Below, in pieces: positions 44,993 through 53,009 of a DNA stretch of 64,000 nucleotides (positions are counted from its first letter, which is position 1; the number at the start of each line of letters is the position of its first letter). Below the pieces are notes generated by a model. The model saw nothing but the letters and a program-made list of their open reading frames with translations. It was not told where the DNA came from and did not search any database. Source of the DNA: Pedomonas sp051304405 (GTDB taxonomy: Bacteria; Pseudomonadota; Alphaproteobacteria; Sphingomonadales; Sphingomonadaceae); contig NZ_JBPPGG010000001.1 in assembly GCF_051304405.1 (NCBI RefSeq), forward strand, positions 1,178,001-1,242,000. Reading direction: 5' to 3'. A program made the translations under genes and the position numbers.

Positions 44993-45331
44993 ATGGCTGA
45001 GGACAGGAAGACGACTCGCGGGAAGACAGGGGCACCGGCGCCGGAACAGCGGCCGGAACAGCGGCCGGAGACGCGCGAGGAGAGCGGCGACCATACGGCG
45101 GGCGGGCTGATCCGCCGGGCGTGGGCCGCGCGGGAGGGAGACGGTATGCACGAGGTCGACCCCCGGGGCCAGGATCTGGTGCCGCCGCAGGAGTCGCTGG
45201 GCATGTCGGTGGCGCGGGGCGACGTGGGGCCCATCCCGCGCACGCGCCGCGCCAGGGCGGAGGACCGGAAGGCAGGCGGCGCGCGGCCCGAAGGAGCGCC
45301 GCCCGCGCCCGATCCGGCCAAGCGCCGCTGA
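44993..45331 (+). CDS. Small charged hypothetical protein
   Basis: A 112-residue protein with a strong ribosome site (GAGGAGG) before the ATG at 44993. It is almost free of hydrophobic segments and rich in Arg, Glu, Pro and Gly, with EQRPEQRPE tandem near the start; it is likely disordered in water. Short motifs such as IRRAWAAREGDGMHEVDP may mark a conserved core. I do not recognise a family. It sits between thrS and a sugar dehydrogenase without close coupling to either. Confidence 0.6.
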   Translation: MAEDRKTTRGKTGAPAPEQRPEQRPETREESGDHTAGGLIRRAWAAREGDGMHEVDPRGQDLVPPQESLGMSVARGDVGPIPRTRRARAEDRKAGGARPEGAPPAPDPAKRR

Positions 45332-45486
45332 GGCAAGGGGCGCGCCGCCCGTCTGCCCGCGCGTGGCTGGGGGGGGAGGCGGCGCGGGAGCCGCCCCGTC
45401 CTTGACGCCATCGAAAGGAGCCGGTTAGGAGTTCGGCTTTCCGTGGCGTTGCGACGCGTTTTGAGTGCCAGTGGGGGTGAGCGAAC

Positions 45487-46662
45487 ATGGCGATACAGGT
45501 TTCCGCACGTTTCAGCATCAGGTCGGCCCGGGCGGCGGTGGTGGCGCTCATGCTGGCCGCTTGCGGCGGTGCCGCGCCCGGCGGCGCGTCGTTCGCGGCC
45601 GAAGCCGTGGCGGTCGAAACCGTGGCCGAAGGGCTGGAGCAGCCGTGGGGTCTCGCCTTCCTGCCAGACGGGCGCATGCTGGTGACCGAGAAGCCGGGCC
45701 GCCTGCGCATCGTCAGCAAGGACGGCACGCTCTCGCCGCCGGTGGCCGGCGTGCCCAAGGTGGATGACCGCCGGCAGGGCGGCCTCCTCGGGCTGGCGCT
45801 CGACCCCGGCTTTGCCGAGAACCGGCTGATCTACTTCTCCTTCTCCGAGCCGCGCGGGGAGGAGGGCAACGGCACCTCCGTCGCCCGCGCCCGTCTAGTA
45901 GAGGCGGAGGGCAGCGCGCCCCGGCTGGAGGATCTGACGGTGATTTTCCGCCAGACGCCCGCCGTCAAGAGCAACCACCACTTCGGCAGCCGCCTCGTGT
46001 TCGCGCCGGACGGCACCCTGTTCGTGACGCTGGGCGAGCGCTACGTCGCCAAGGACATGGCCCAGACGCTGGACAACCATCTGGGCAAGCTGGTGCGCAT
46101 CAACCCGGACGGCTCGGTGCCCGCCGACAATCCCTTCGTCGGCAAGGAAGGCGCGAAGCCGGAGATCTGGTCCTACGGCCACCGCAACATCCAGGGCGCG
46201 GCCATCAACCCGCGCACCGGCAAGATCTGGACCGTGGAACACGGCGCCAAGGGCGGCGACGAGATCAACATTCCCGAGCCGGGCAAGAACTACGGCTGGC
46301 CGGTCATCACCTGGGGCGTGGACTACTCGGGCGCCAAGATCGGCGAGGGCACCCACAAGGAGGGCATGGAACAGCCGATTCACTACTGGAATCCGTCCAT
46401 CGCCACCTCGGGCATGACCTTCTACACCGGCGACCTGTTCCCGGCGTGGAAGGGCGACGTGTTCGTCGGCGGCCTCGCCAGCCAGCTCCTCGCCCATGTG
46501 GATGTGGAGGGCGACACGGTGGTGGGCTGGGAGCCGCTGTTGCAGGATCTGGGCGAGCGCATCCGCGACGTGGTGCAGGGCCCGGACGGCGCGCTCTACC
46601 TGCTCACCGACAATGCGGAGGGGCGGGTGCTGCGTGTTGTGCCCGCAACAGCGCAAAAGTGA
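45487..46662 (+). CDS. PQQ-dependent aldose sugar dehydrogenase-like lipoprotein
   Basis: A 391-residue protein of the soluble glucose dehydrogenase/YliI family, a six-bladed propeller. The N-terminus ends in the lipobox LAAC at about residue 26, so it should be a lipoprotein facing the periplasm. QPWGLAFLPDGRMLVTEKPGRL is the first-blade signature (cited in part: GLAFLPDGRMLVTEK), followed by DRRQGGLLGLALDPGF, SNHHFGSRLVFAPDG and SYGHRNIQGAA, which hold the catalytic His and calcium/PQQ contacts. It would oxidise aldoses with PQQ as cofactor. No PQQ synthesis genes are in the window. Confidence 0.9.
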   Translation: MAIQVSARFSIRSARAAVVALMLAACGGAAPGGASFAAEAVAVETVAEGLEQPWGLAFLPDGRMLVTEKPGRLRIVSKDGTLSPPVAGVPKVDDRRQGGLLGLALDPGFAENRLIYFSFSEPRGEEGNGTSVARARLVEAEGSAPRLEDLTVIFRQTPAVKSNHHFGSRLVFAPDGTLFVTLGERYVAKDMAQTLDNHLGKLVRINPDGSVPADNPFVGKEGAKPEIWSYGHRNIQGAAINPRTGKIWTVEHGAKGGDEINIPEPGKNYGWPVITWGVDYSGAKIGEGTHKEGMEQPIHYWNPSIATSGMTFYTGDLFPAWKGDVFVGGLASQLLAHVDVEGDTVVGWEPLLQDLGERIRDVVQGPDGALYLLTDNAEGRVLRVVPATAQK

Positions 46663-46775
46663 CGCGAGCGAACCAGTTGCTCACTCAAAATTCGCGCGTT
46701 TACGCCTTGCGGGTTTCGTGTTAGCGATTACCTGCTCAAGCGTGCCGGGGACGGCGCGCTTGTTTGCGTTCACTG

Positions 46776-46793
46776 AAAGGAGAATGAGCCATC
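46776..46793 (+). promoter_or_regulatory. Shine-Dalgarno site and AUC start of infC
   Basis: AAAGGAG at 46776-46782 stands eight bases before an in-frame ATC at 46791. The ATG at 46803 is 20 bases away from it, too far, and the ATG at 46784 is only one base away and in another frame. The spacing decides for an AUC start, in keeping with the rare start codons known for infC, by which IF-3 limits its own synthesis. Confidence 0.65.
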
Positions 46794-47339
46794 CGCCCGC
46801 CTATGTCACGGCGCCCTCTGGCGCCACCACCGCCACTGAATGGTCCCGCCTATAATGAGTTCATCAAGGCGCCGCGCGTTCGCGTCATTGATCAGAACGG
46901 CGAGAACCTTGGTGTTCTCTATACGCGGGAAGCCCGGGAGCTTGCTGCTGAAGTCGGACTCGATCTGGTCGAGATTTCTCCCAATTCGGATCCGCCAGTC
47001 TGCAAAATTCTCGACCTCGGCAAGTTCAAGTACGAGTCGCAGAAAAAGGCGGCAGCCGCCCGCAAGAACCAGAAGACCCAGGACATCAAGGAAATCAAGA
47101 TGCGCCCGGGTATCGACGATCATGACTACAACACCAAGCTGAAGGCCATCGCGCGCTTCATCGAGGATGGTGACAAGGTCAAGATCACGCTTCGGTTCCG
47201 GGGCCGCGAAATGGCTCACAACCAGCTTGGCATGCGGGTCATGGAGCGCGTGGTTGCGGACACGGCGGAATACGCCAAGGTCGAGCAGGCCGCGCGCATG
47301 GAAGGCCGTCAGATGCTGATGGTCATCGCGCCGAAGTAA
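46791..47339 (+). CDS. infC: Translation initiation factor IF-3
   Basis: IF-3 binds the 30S subunit and rejects wrong start codons and initiator tRNAs. Both domains are present: the N-terminal VRVIDQNGENLGVLYTREA (IF3-N) and the C-terminal block with EIKMRPGIDDHDYNTKL and GDKVKITLRFRGREMAH. The N-terminal RPPMSRRPLAPPPPLNGP recalls sphingomonad IF-3. I place the start at ATC 46791 (182 residues); the next ATG at 46803 would give 178. A terminator follows at 47369. The 23-codon frame 46784-46855 overlaps the start and could be a leader. Confidence 0.93.
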   Translation: MRPPMSRRPLAPPPPLNGPAYNEFIKAPRVRVIDQNGENLGVLYTREARELAAEVGLDLVEISPNSDPPVCKILDLGKFKYESQKKAAAARKNQKTQDIKEIKMRPGIDDHDYNTKLKAIARFIEDGDKVKITLRFRGREMAHNQLGMRVMERVVADTAEYAKVEQAARMEGRQMLMVIAPK

Positions 47340-47368
47340 GACTCGGCGTTGTCCATGGCGTGAAACAC

Positions 47369-47402
47369 AAAGGCCGGGCCCACGCCCGGCCTTTTGTTTT
47401 TG
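47369..47402 (+). terminator. Rho-independent terminator of infC
   Basis: AAAGGCCGGGC-CCAC-GCCCGGCCTTT followed by TGTTTTT, 30 bases past the stop. The next bases repeat GTTTTTGGGTCGGG twice (about 47396-47427). Confidence 0.93.
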
Positions 47403-47601
47403 GGTCGGGACTTGTTTTTGGGTCGGGGTGCCTGACGTTCGCTTCTTGCCGCCAGGCCAGGGACATATGGCGGCGCCCGCGTCGGCGCAATGGTCGTAGA
47501 TGCGCGCGCGCACGCTTGACGGTGGCACGTCGACGAACCTAGCCTGACCAGGAAATGGCGCGTGAGGTCGGGGGTCGCAAGGCCACCCTCACCGTCGACA
47601 G

Positions 47602-47641
47602 GAAAAGAGAAAAGCCCGCCTGATCGGCGGGCTTTTCTTTT
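47602..47641. terminator. Bidirectional terminator before the DsrE gene end
   Basis: AAAAGCCCGCC-N-GGCGGGCTTTT with T-rich tracts on both sides (TTTTCTTTTT on +, TTTTCTCTTTTCC on -). It ends the ThiF-DsrE pair on the minus strand and blocks read-through from infC. The 335 bases between infC and DsrE hold two terminators and otherwise nothing that I can support. Confidence 0.88.
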
Positions 47642-47674
47642 TGAGGAGGCGGGGCGCGCCCGGCGAGCGCAGGC

Positions 47675-48049
47675 TCACACGAAGACGATTTCGCAGTCCT
47701 TGGCGTCGGCGAGGAAGGCGACCATGCCCGCCGCCTCCACGCCGCCGGGCAGCTGGTTGGCGGTCAGGCCGCACAGGTGCAGGCCGGTGGTGCAGGCGGT
47801 CATCGGGATGCCCAGCTCCAGCGCGGTCTTGACCATGTCGCAGATGGAGGGAAGCCCCGCGCTGGCGAAGGTGTCGTCGCCCTTCCATTTCCGGTGAGGG
47901 TCCAGCGCCGTCACCGCCTCGCCGTGGAAGAAGATCTGCACCGGGCGGCCCATGGCCGCCGAGGCGCAGGCAAGATTGAGGCCGGCGTGGATGCGGCCGT
48001 GGGTGGAATCACTGAAGATGATCGCCAGGCCTCGATGGGTCTTTGCCAT
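47675..48049 (-). CDS. DsrE/TusD-family protein
   Basis: A 124-residue protein of the DsrE/DsrF-like fold. GLAIIFSDSTHGRIHAGLNLA is the opening (cited in part: IIFSDSTHGRIHAG) and VQIFFHGEAVTAL the second strand. Cysteines lie in ICDMV, TACTTGLHLCGL and DCEIVFV; the middle group could carry persulfide as in sulfur-relay proteins. It starts directly at the end of the ThiF-like gene, with no gap, which suggests a joint role in sulfur transfer, but this is inference. Confidence 0.87.
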   Translation of the reverse strand: MAKTHRGLAIIFSDSTHGRIHAGLNLACASAAMGRPVQIFFHGEAVTALDPHRKWKGDDTFASAGLPSICDMVKTALELGIPMTACTTGLHLCGLTANQLPGGVEAAGMVAFLADAKDCEIVFV

Positions 48050-48808
48050 TCACTCTCTCCCGCGACAGGCAGGACAACCCGGGTCCTTCGGCAGGCTCAA
48101 TGTGCGCATGCGATTGCTCAGGCCATCATAGATCAACAGGCGGCCGGCCAGCGATTGCCCGAAACCCACAATTTCCCGAAGCACTTCGAGAGCCTGCAAG
48201 GATCCTATAACGCCCGTCAGTGCGCCAAGGACACCAACGTCCGCGCAGGTGCGCTGCTGACCGCCAGGGCTTTCCGGTACAAAGCAGCGATAGCAGGGAA
48301 GGGTTTCCTCATAGCCCTTAAAAACTGCAACCTGCCCCTCGAACGGGCCGACTGCCGCCGAGATCAGCGGCTTGCGCAGGCGCAGGCAGGCGTCGGCCAC
48401 GGCGAAGCGGGTCTCGAAGGAATCCGAGCCGTCCGCCACCATGTCGTACCCGGCGATGATCGCCTCCGCATTCTCCGCCGTCAGCCGCACCGTGTGGGCC
48501 ACCACCTTTACGTCCGGGTTGATGCGGGCAATGGCGTCCGCCGCCGACTCGGTCTTGAGCCGCCCGAGATCGGGGGTGCCGTGCAGCACCTGCCGCTGGA
48601 GGTTGGACAGATCCACCCGGTCGTCGTCCACGATGCCGAGCGTGCCGACACCCGCCGCCGCCAGATATTGCAGACACGGACTGCCGAGCCCGCCCGCGCC
48701 GATGACCAGCACCTTCGCTTGCAGAATCTTCACCTGACCCGCGCCGCCCACATCGCGCAGCACGATATGGCGGGCATAACGGTCCAGCTGCTCGTCGGTC
48801 AGGTCCAT
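48050..48808 (-). CDS. HesA/MoeB/ThiF family adenylyltransferase
   Basis: A 252-residue E1-like enzyme that adenylates the C-terminus of a ubiquitin-like sulfur carrier. The nucleotide loop is VIGAGGLGSPCLQYLAAAG (residues 35-53), followed by DDDRVDLSNLQRQVLH. The two CxxC zinc pairs are CYRC and CPAC. The active-site Cys region reads QRTCADVGVLGAL. It resembles MoeB of molybdopterin synthesis and ThiF of thiamine synthesis; without its carrier protein the pathway is not fixed. The DsrE gene follows without a gap and dut lies upstream beyond a composite repeat. Confidence 0.92.
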   Translation of the reverse strand: MDLTDEQLDRYARHIVLRDVGGAGQVKILQAKVLVIGAGGLGSPCLQYLAAAGVGTLGIVDDDRVDLSNLQRQVLHGTPDLGRLKTESAADAIARINPDVKVVAHTVRLTAENAEAIIAGYDMVADGSDSFETRFAVADACLRLRKPLISAAVGPFEGQVAVFKGYEETLPCYRCFVPESPGGQQRTCADVGVLGALTGVIGSLQALEVLREIVGFGQSLAGRLLIYDGLSNRMRTLSLPKDPGCPACRGRE

Positions 48809-48834
48809 GGCGACTCATGCCTTTCAGGTTTCTT

Positions 48835-48991
48835 GCAGGGGTCTTGGACCCCTGCACCCCATTCGTTTCAACGGGGCGTGCGCGGGATGAAGGGCGCGGC
48901 CCGGAAATCGACCGGCGGCGTTTCCAGCGTGCGCCTGAAACACGGCCGGAAAAAGGAATGGGAGGTGCAGGAGGGTCCGAGACCCTCCTGC
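48835..48991. repeat. Composite palindromic element upstream of the ThiF gene
   Basis: Left hairpin GCAGGGGTC-N3-GACCCCTGC (48835-48855), followed by ACCCCATTCGTTTCA. Core with GGGCGTGCGCGGGATGAAGGGCGCG (cited in part: GCGGGATGAAGGGCGCG). Right end GGAATGGGAGGTGCAGGAGG, with the hairpin GCAGGAGGGTC-CGA-GACCCTCCTGC (48967-48991). The right half is the inverted counterpart of the left. It lies between dut and thiF, both on the minus strand. Confidence 0.92.
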
Positions 48992-49001
48992 ATAAAATAA
49001 A

Positions 49002-49466
49002 TCAAACCCCCGTGGAGCCGAACCCGCCAGCGCCGCGGCTGGTCTCGGAGAGGGCCTTGACCTCCTTCCACACGCCGCGGGTGACGGGTGCGATCACCAT
49101 CTGGGCGATCCGCATGCCGCGGGTGATGGTGACCGGGTCCTGCCCCAGGTTGATGAGGATGACCTTCACCTCGCCGCGATAGTCGGCGTCGATGGTGCCG
49201 GGCGCGTTGGCGACGGTGAGGCCCTGCTTGAGGGCGAGGCCCGAGCGCGGGCGCACCTGCGCCTCGAAGCCTTCGGGCAGGGCGATGCCGAGACCGGTCG
49301 GCACGGCGAAGCGCTTGCCCGGCTCGATCACCAGCTGTTCATCCTCGCCGACGGCGGCCAGCAGGTCCATACCCGCCGCGCCCAGGGTTTCGTAGCCCGG
49401 CAGGGGCAGGCCTTCGCCGTGGGGAAAGCGGATGACTTCGATTTCAGCGTGATTCGGCGAGAGCAT
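49002..49466 (-). CDS. dut: dUTP diphosphatase (dUTPase)
   Basis: A 154-residue trimeric dUTPase that makes dUMP for thymidylate synthesis and keeps uracil out of DNA. The five motifs are clear: GAAGMDLLA, PRSGLAL, GTIDADYRGEV, GMRIAQMV, and the C-terminal RGAGGFGSTG arm. The start at 49466 lies within the last codons of coaBC (23-base overlap), as in other alphaproteobacteria. Confidence 0.97.
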   Translation of the reverse strand: MLSPNHAEIEVIRFPHGEGLPLPGYETLGAAGMDLLAAVGEDEQLVIEPGKRFAVPTGLGIALPEGFEAQVRPRSGLALKQGLTVANAPGTIDADYRGEVKVILINLGQDPVTITRGMRIAQMVIAPVTRGVWKEVKALSETSRGAGGFGSTGV

Positions 49467-50646
49467 GGGCAATCCGTTCTGCGAGTTTCTGGGCAACGTC
49501 CGCCTTGGCCGCCTCGGGCCAGGTCTCGACGCCGGTGGAAGTGATGAGGTGGACGGCGTTGCGCTCGCCGCCCATGACCCCGGCGGCGGGCGAGACATCG
49601 TTGGCGACGATCCAGTCGCAGCCCTTGCGGGCGATCTTGGCCTGGGCGTGGGGGATGACGTTTTCCGTCTCCGCCGCGAAGCCGACGACAAGGCGCGGGC
49701 GATTCTCCGCCGCTTGCGAGAGGGTGGCGAGAATGTCCGGGTTCTCGAGGAAGGTGAGCTGCGGCGTGCCGCCCGCGTCCTTCTTGATCTTCTGGTCGCT
49801 CGCCTCCACCCGCCAGTCGGCGACGGCGGCGACGCACACGGCGGCATCGACCGGCAGCGCCTGCTGGCAGGCGGCGGCCATCTCGCGGGCGGTCTCCACG
49901 TTCACCCGGGTGACGCCCGGGGGCGTCGGCAGATGGGTGGGGCCGGAGACGAGGGTGACGCTGGCCCCCAGCCGCGCGAGCGCTTCGGCAAGCGCGTAGC
50001 CCTGCTTGCCGGAGGAGCGGTTGGCGATGTAGCGCACCGGGTCGATCGGCTCGTGGGTCGGGCCCGCCGTCACCAGGATCTTCGTGCCGCTGAGGGGGCG
50101 GGGCGCTTCCTCAAGCCGGGCGGCCACCCAGTTGACGATGTCCGGCACCTCGGGCAGGCGGCCCGGCCCGAACTCGCCACAGGCCATGGGGCCTTCCGCC
50201 GGGTCCAGAATGGCGATGCCGTCCTCGCGCAGGCGGGCGACGTTGCGGCGGGTGGCGGGGTGCTGCCACATCCGCACGTTCATGGCGGGCACGGCGAGCA
50301 CCGGCTTGTCGGTGGCGAGCAGGAGCGTCGAGGCCAGGTCTCCCGCCAGACCGGCCGCCATCCTGGCGAGAAGATCGGCGGTTGCCGGGCACACCAGCAC
50401 CACGTCCGCCTCGCGGCTGAGGCGGATGTGCCCCATCTCGGTCTCGTCCTTGAGGCTGAACAGGTCGGTGTAGACCGGCTGCTCGGAGAGGGCGGAGACG
50501 GAAAGGGGCGTGACGAACTGCGCGCCCCCTTCGGTCAGCACGCAGCGCACGGTGGCGCCGCGCTCGCGCAGACGGCGGATCAGGTCCAGCGACTTGTAGG
50601 CCGCGATGCCGCCGCCGATGATGAGAAGGATGCGCTTGCCGTGCAT
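49444..50646 (-). CDS. coaBC: Bifunctional phosphopantothenoylcysteine decarboxylase/synthetase
   Basis: A 400-residue fusion acting in CoA synthesis. The N-terminal CoaC domain (about 1-185) holds the FMN segment GGGIAAYKSLDLIRRL, VPAMNVRMW, and GPMACGEFGPGRL with the catalytic Cys. The C-terminal CoaB domain (from ILVTAGPTHEPIDPVRYI) adds cysteine to phosphopantothenate with CTP and contains NRSSGKQGYALAEA. It overlaps dut and lies 28 bases after ubiB. Confidence 0.96.
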   Translation of the reverse strand: MHGKRILLIIGGGIAAYKSLDLIRRLRERGATVRCVLTEGGAQFVTPLSVSALSEQPVYTDLFSLKDETEMGHIRLSREADVVLVCPATADLLARMAAGLAGDLASTLLLATDKPVLAVPAMNVRMWQHPATRRNVARLREDGIAILDPAEGPMACGEFGPGRLPEVPDIVNWVAARLEEAPRPLSGTKILVTAGPTHEPIDPVRYIANRSSGKQGYALAEALARLGASVTLVSGPTHLPTPPGVTRVNVETAREMAAACQQALPVDAAVCVAAVADWRVEASDQKIKKDAGGTPQLTFLENPDILATLSQAAENRPRLVVGFAAETENVIPHAQAKIARKGCDWIVANDVSPAAGVMGGERNAVHLITSTGVETWPEAAKADVAQKLAERIAHALAESR

Positions 50647-50674
50647 GGGCCCCGTTTCCGCCTTCCTGCCGCCT

Positions 50675-52201
50675 CTACACTAGCCAGCCGATCGCAAGAC
50701 CCGCAAGGAAGGTCATGGCGAGGCCGACGATCCACCAGCCGGGGCCGCGCGCGGTCCCCTCTTCCTCCGGCAGCGGCGGCAGCGGCGGCGCGGCGCCCTG
50801 CACCGGCACCTGCGCCATCAGGCGGCGCGCCACGTCCGGCAGGGAGCGCACGTCGCGCACGAAGCGGATGATCTCGTCCGCCGCGCGGGATTCGAGGCTC
50901 AGCTCGTCGCGGATCCAGCCGTTGAGGAAGGGCTCGGCGATTTCCCACATGTTGGCATCGGGGTCGAGCGAGGCGGCCAGACCCTCCACCATCACCAGCG
51001 TCTTTTGCAGCAGCAGCAGGTGCGGCTGGGTCTGCATCTCGAAGATGCGGGTGATGGCGAACAGCTGTTCGAGCAGGCGGCCGACGGAAATCTCCTTCAC
51101 CGGCTTGCCGAGGATGGGATCGCCCACCGCGCGCAGCGCCGTCGCGAACTCCTCCACCGAATGGTAGGGCGGCACGTAACCGGCCTCGAAGTGGATCTCG
51201 GCCACGCGCTTGTAGTTGCGCGTCAGCAGCCCGTAGAGAATCTCGGCCAGATAGCGGCGGCCCAGCCGGTCGAGCCGGCCCATGATGCCGAAGTCGATGG
51301 CCACCAGCCGGCCCTTGCCGTCGATGAACAGGTTGCCGTGGTGGAAGTCGGCATGGAAGTAGCCGTCCACGATCGCCTGCTGGAGGAACACCCGCACCAC
51401 AGTGGCGGCCAGCGCCTTCAGGTCGTGCCCGCTGGCCTCAAGCGCGGCGCGGTCGGTGAGCGGGATGCCGTCGATCCACTCCATGGTGAGCACGCGTTTG
51501 GTGGTGCGCTCCCAGTCGATGGCGGGCACGTGGAAGTTCTGGAACGACTCGAGGCGCGAGCCCAGCTCGGCGGCGTTGGCCGCCTCCAGGCGGAAGTCCA
51601 GCTCCCGGTCAACCCACTGGCGGAAGGTGTCGATGACGATGCGCGGGCGCAGCCGCGCCGCCTCGCCGCCCAGCCGCTCCAGCCGGGCGGCCGCCCAGAA
51701 GTAGGTGCCGATGGCCTCGGCGAAGATTTCCTCGATGTGCGGGCGCAGCACCTTGACGGCGACCGTGCGCCCGTCGGTCGTCACCGCCTTGTGCACCTGG
51801 GCGATGGAGGCCGCGCCGATGGGCGTCTCGTCGAAGGAGGCGTAGAACTGGCCGATCGGTCCGCCCAGCTCCCGCTCCACCGTCGCCTTCACCTGCGCGA
51901 AGGGGAAGGCGGGCAGCTTGTCCTGAAGCCGTTGCAGGTCGCGGGCGGCGTCCTGGCCGATCAGGTCCGGCCGGGTGGCGAGCGCCTGCCCCAGCTTGAT
52001 GGCGGCGGGGCCGATGGCCTCGAAGGCGTGGGCGTACTCGGGGCGCGGCGGCACGTTGAAGCCGACGCGGGCGAGGCGGGCCAGCAGCCGTGCGCTGGCG
52101 GGGAGATCCTGGATGTCCTCGAACGGGCGCAGCACGCCGTGGCGGGCCAGAATCCGCCCCCACCTGAACATGCGCCAGGCATGCACAAGCTGAGCCGTCA
52201 C
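50675..52201 (-). CDS. ubiB: Ubiquinone biosynthesis protein UbiB (ABC1/ADCK family)
   Basis: A 508-residue atypical kinase-like protein needed for ubiquinone synthesis. The hallmark KxGQ motif reads IKLGQALATRPDLIG, and the Ala-rich loop GAASIAQVHKA replaces the Gly-rich loop of true kinases. The HAD and DFG-like residues stand in GYFHADFHHGN and AIDFGIMG. The C-terminal end has a hydrophobic membrane segment (WWIVGLAMTFLAGLAIGW). It follows ubiE after three bases. Confidence 0.95.
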   Translation of the reverse strand: MTAQLVHAWRMFRWGRILARHGVLRPFEDIQDLPASARLLARLARVGFNVPPRPEYAHAFEAIGPAAIKLGQALATRPDLIGQDAARDLQRLQDKLPAFPFAQVKATVERELGGPIGQFYASFDETPIGAASIAQVHKAVTTDGRTVAVKVLRPHIEEIFAEAIGTYFWAAARLERLGGEAARLRPRIVIDTFRQWVDRELDFRLEAANAAELGSRLESFQNFHVPAIDWERTTKRVLTMEWIDGIPLTDRAALEASGHDLKALAATVVRVFLQQAIVDGYFHADFHHGNLFIDGKGRLVAIDFGIMGRLDRLGRRYLAEILYGLLTRNYKRVAEIHFEAGYVPPYHSVEEFATALRAVGDPILGKPVKEISVGRLLEQLFAITRIFEMQTQPHLLLLQKTLVMVEGLAASLDPDANMWEIAEPFLNGWIRDELSLESRAADEIIRFVRDVRSLPDVARRLMAQVPVQGAAPPLPPLPEEEGTARGPGWWIVGLAMTFLAGLAIGWLV

Positions 52202-52204
52202 GCC

Positions 52205-52933
52205 TTACACCTTCCAGCCGGAGTGAATGGCAACGACGCCGCCCAGAATCAGCTGGGAGCGCACGTTGGAGAAGCCCGCCGCCCGAATCATCTGCTCGAA
52301 GGTGCGGGAGTCGGGGAAGCGGCGGATGCTCTCGGCCAGATACTGGTAGGCCTCGCGGTCCTTGGCGATGACCTCGCCCATTCTCGGCAGCAGGTTGAAG
52401 GAGTACCAGTCGTAGGCCTGCGCCATCAGCGGCAGCTCCACCCGGCTGAACTCCATGCAGAAAAAGCGCCCGCCGATCTTGAGCACCCGGTGCGCCTCCC
52501 GAAGGGCGGCGGGAATGTCGGTCACGTTCCGGATGCCGAAGGAGATGGTGTAGGCGGAGAAGCTGGCGTCATCGAAGGTGAGCTTCTCGGCGTTCTGCTC
52601 GCTCCACTTGAGATCGAGCCCGCGCTTGGCCGCCCGTTCCTTGCCCACTTCCAGCATGGCCGGGTTGATGTCCGAGACGGTCACGTCGGCGCCGCGCCGC
52701 GCCAGCCGGAAGGCGATGTCGCCGGTGCCGCCCGCCATGTCGAGGATGGGCTCGCCGGGGCGCGGGCGCACCTTGTCGACGAAATAGTCCTTCCACAGGC
52801 GATGGAGGCCGCCCGACATCACGTCGTTCATGATGTCGTAGTTGCGGGCGACACGACGAAACACGTCGGTGACGCGCTCGGTCTTCTCGGCGGGGTCCAC
52901 CCACTGGAAGCCGTAGGAAACTTTCTCGCTCAT
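52205..52933 (-). CDS. ubiE: Demethylmenaquinone/ubiquinone C-methyltransferase UbiE
   Basis: A 242-residue SAM-dependent methyltransferase adding the C-5 methyl of ubiquinone. SAM motif I is ILDMAGGTGDIAFRLA, and FGIRNVTDIPAALREAHRVL and VLKIGGRFFCMEFS follow. The start at 52933 (MSEKVSYGFQWVDPAEK) is the family start; the frame upstream is shadow of mutM. It is divergent from mutM across 76 bases, and is first in the ubiE-ubiB-coaBC-dut run. Confidence 0.96.
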   Translation of the reverse strand: MSEKVSYGFQWVDPAEKTERVTDVFRRVARNYDIMNDVMSGGLHRLWKDYFVDKVRPRPGEPILDMAGGTGDIAFRLARRGADVTVSDINPAMLEVGKERAAKRGLDLKWSEQNAEKLTFDDASFSAYTISFGIRNVTDIPAALREAHRVLKIGGRFFCMEFSRVELPLMAQAYDWYSFNLLPRMGEVIAKDREAYQYLAESIRRFPDSRTFEQMIRAAGFSNVRSQLILGGVVAIHSGWKV

Positions 52934-53009
52934 GGCTCCGTCTCTAAAGGAGGCTTGCGGTGGGTGCAATTGCACGCGACTAAGGCAGGGGCAAGACAAG
53001 TGAGGATGT

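Noticed and set aside
46784..46855. 23-codon frame as an independent gene
   Set aside because: Its ATG lies one base from the Shine-Dalgarno site, it overlaps infC, and nothing shows that it is translated. Kept only as part of the infC start finding.
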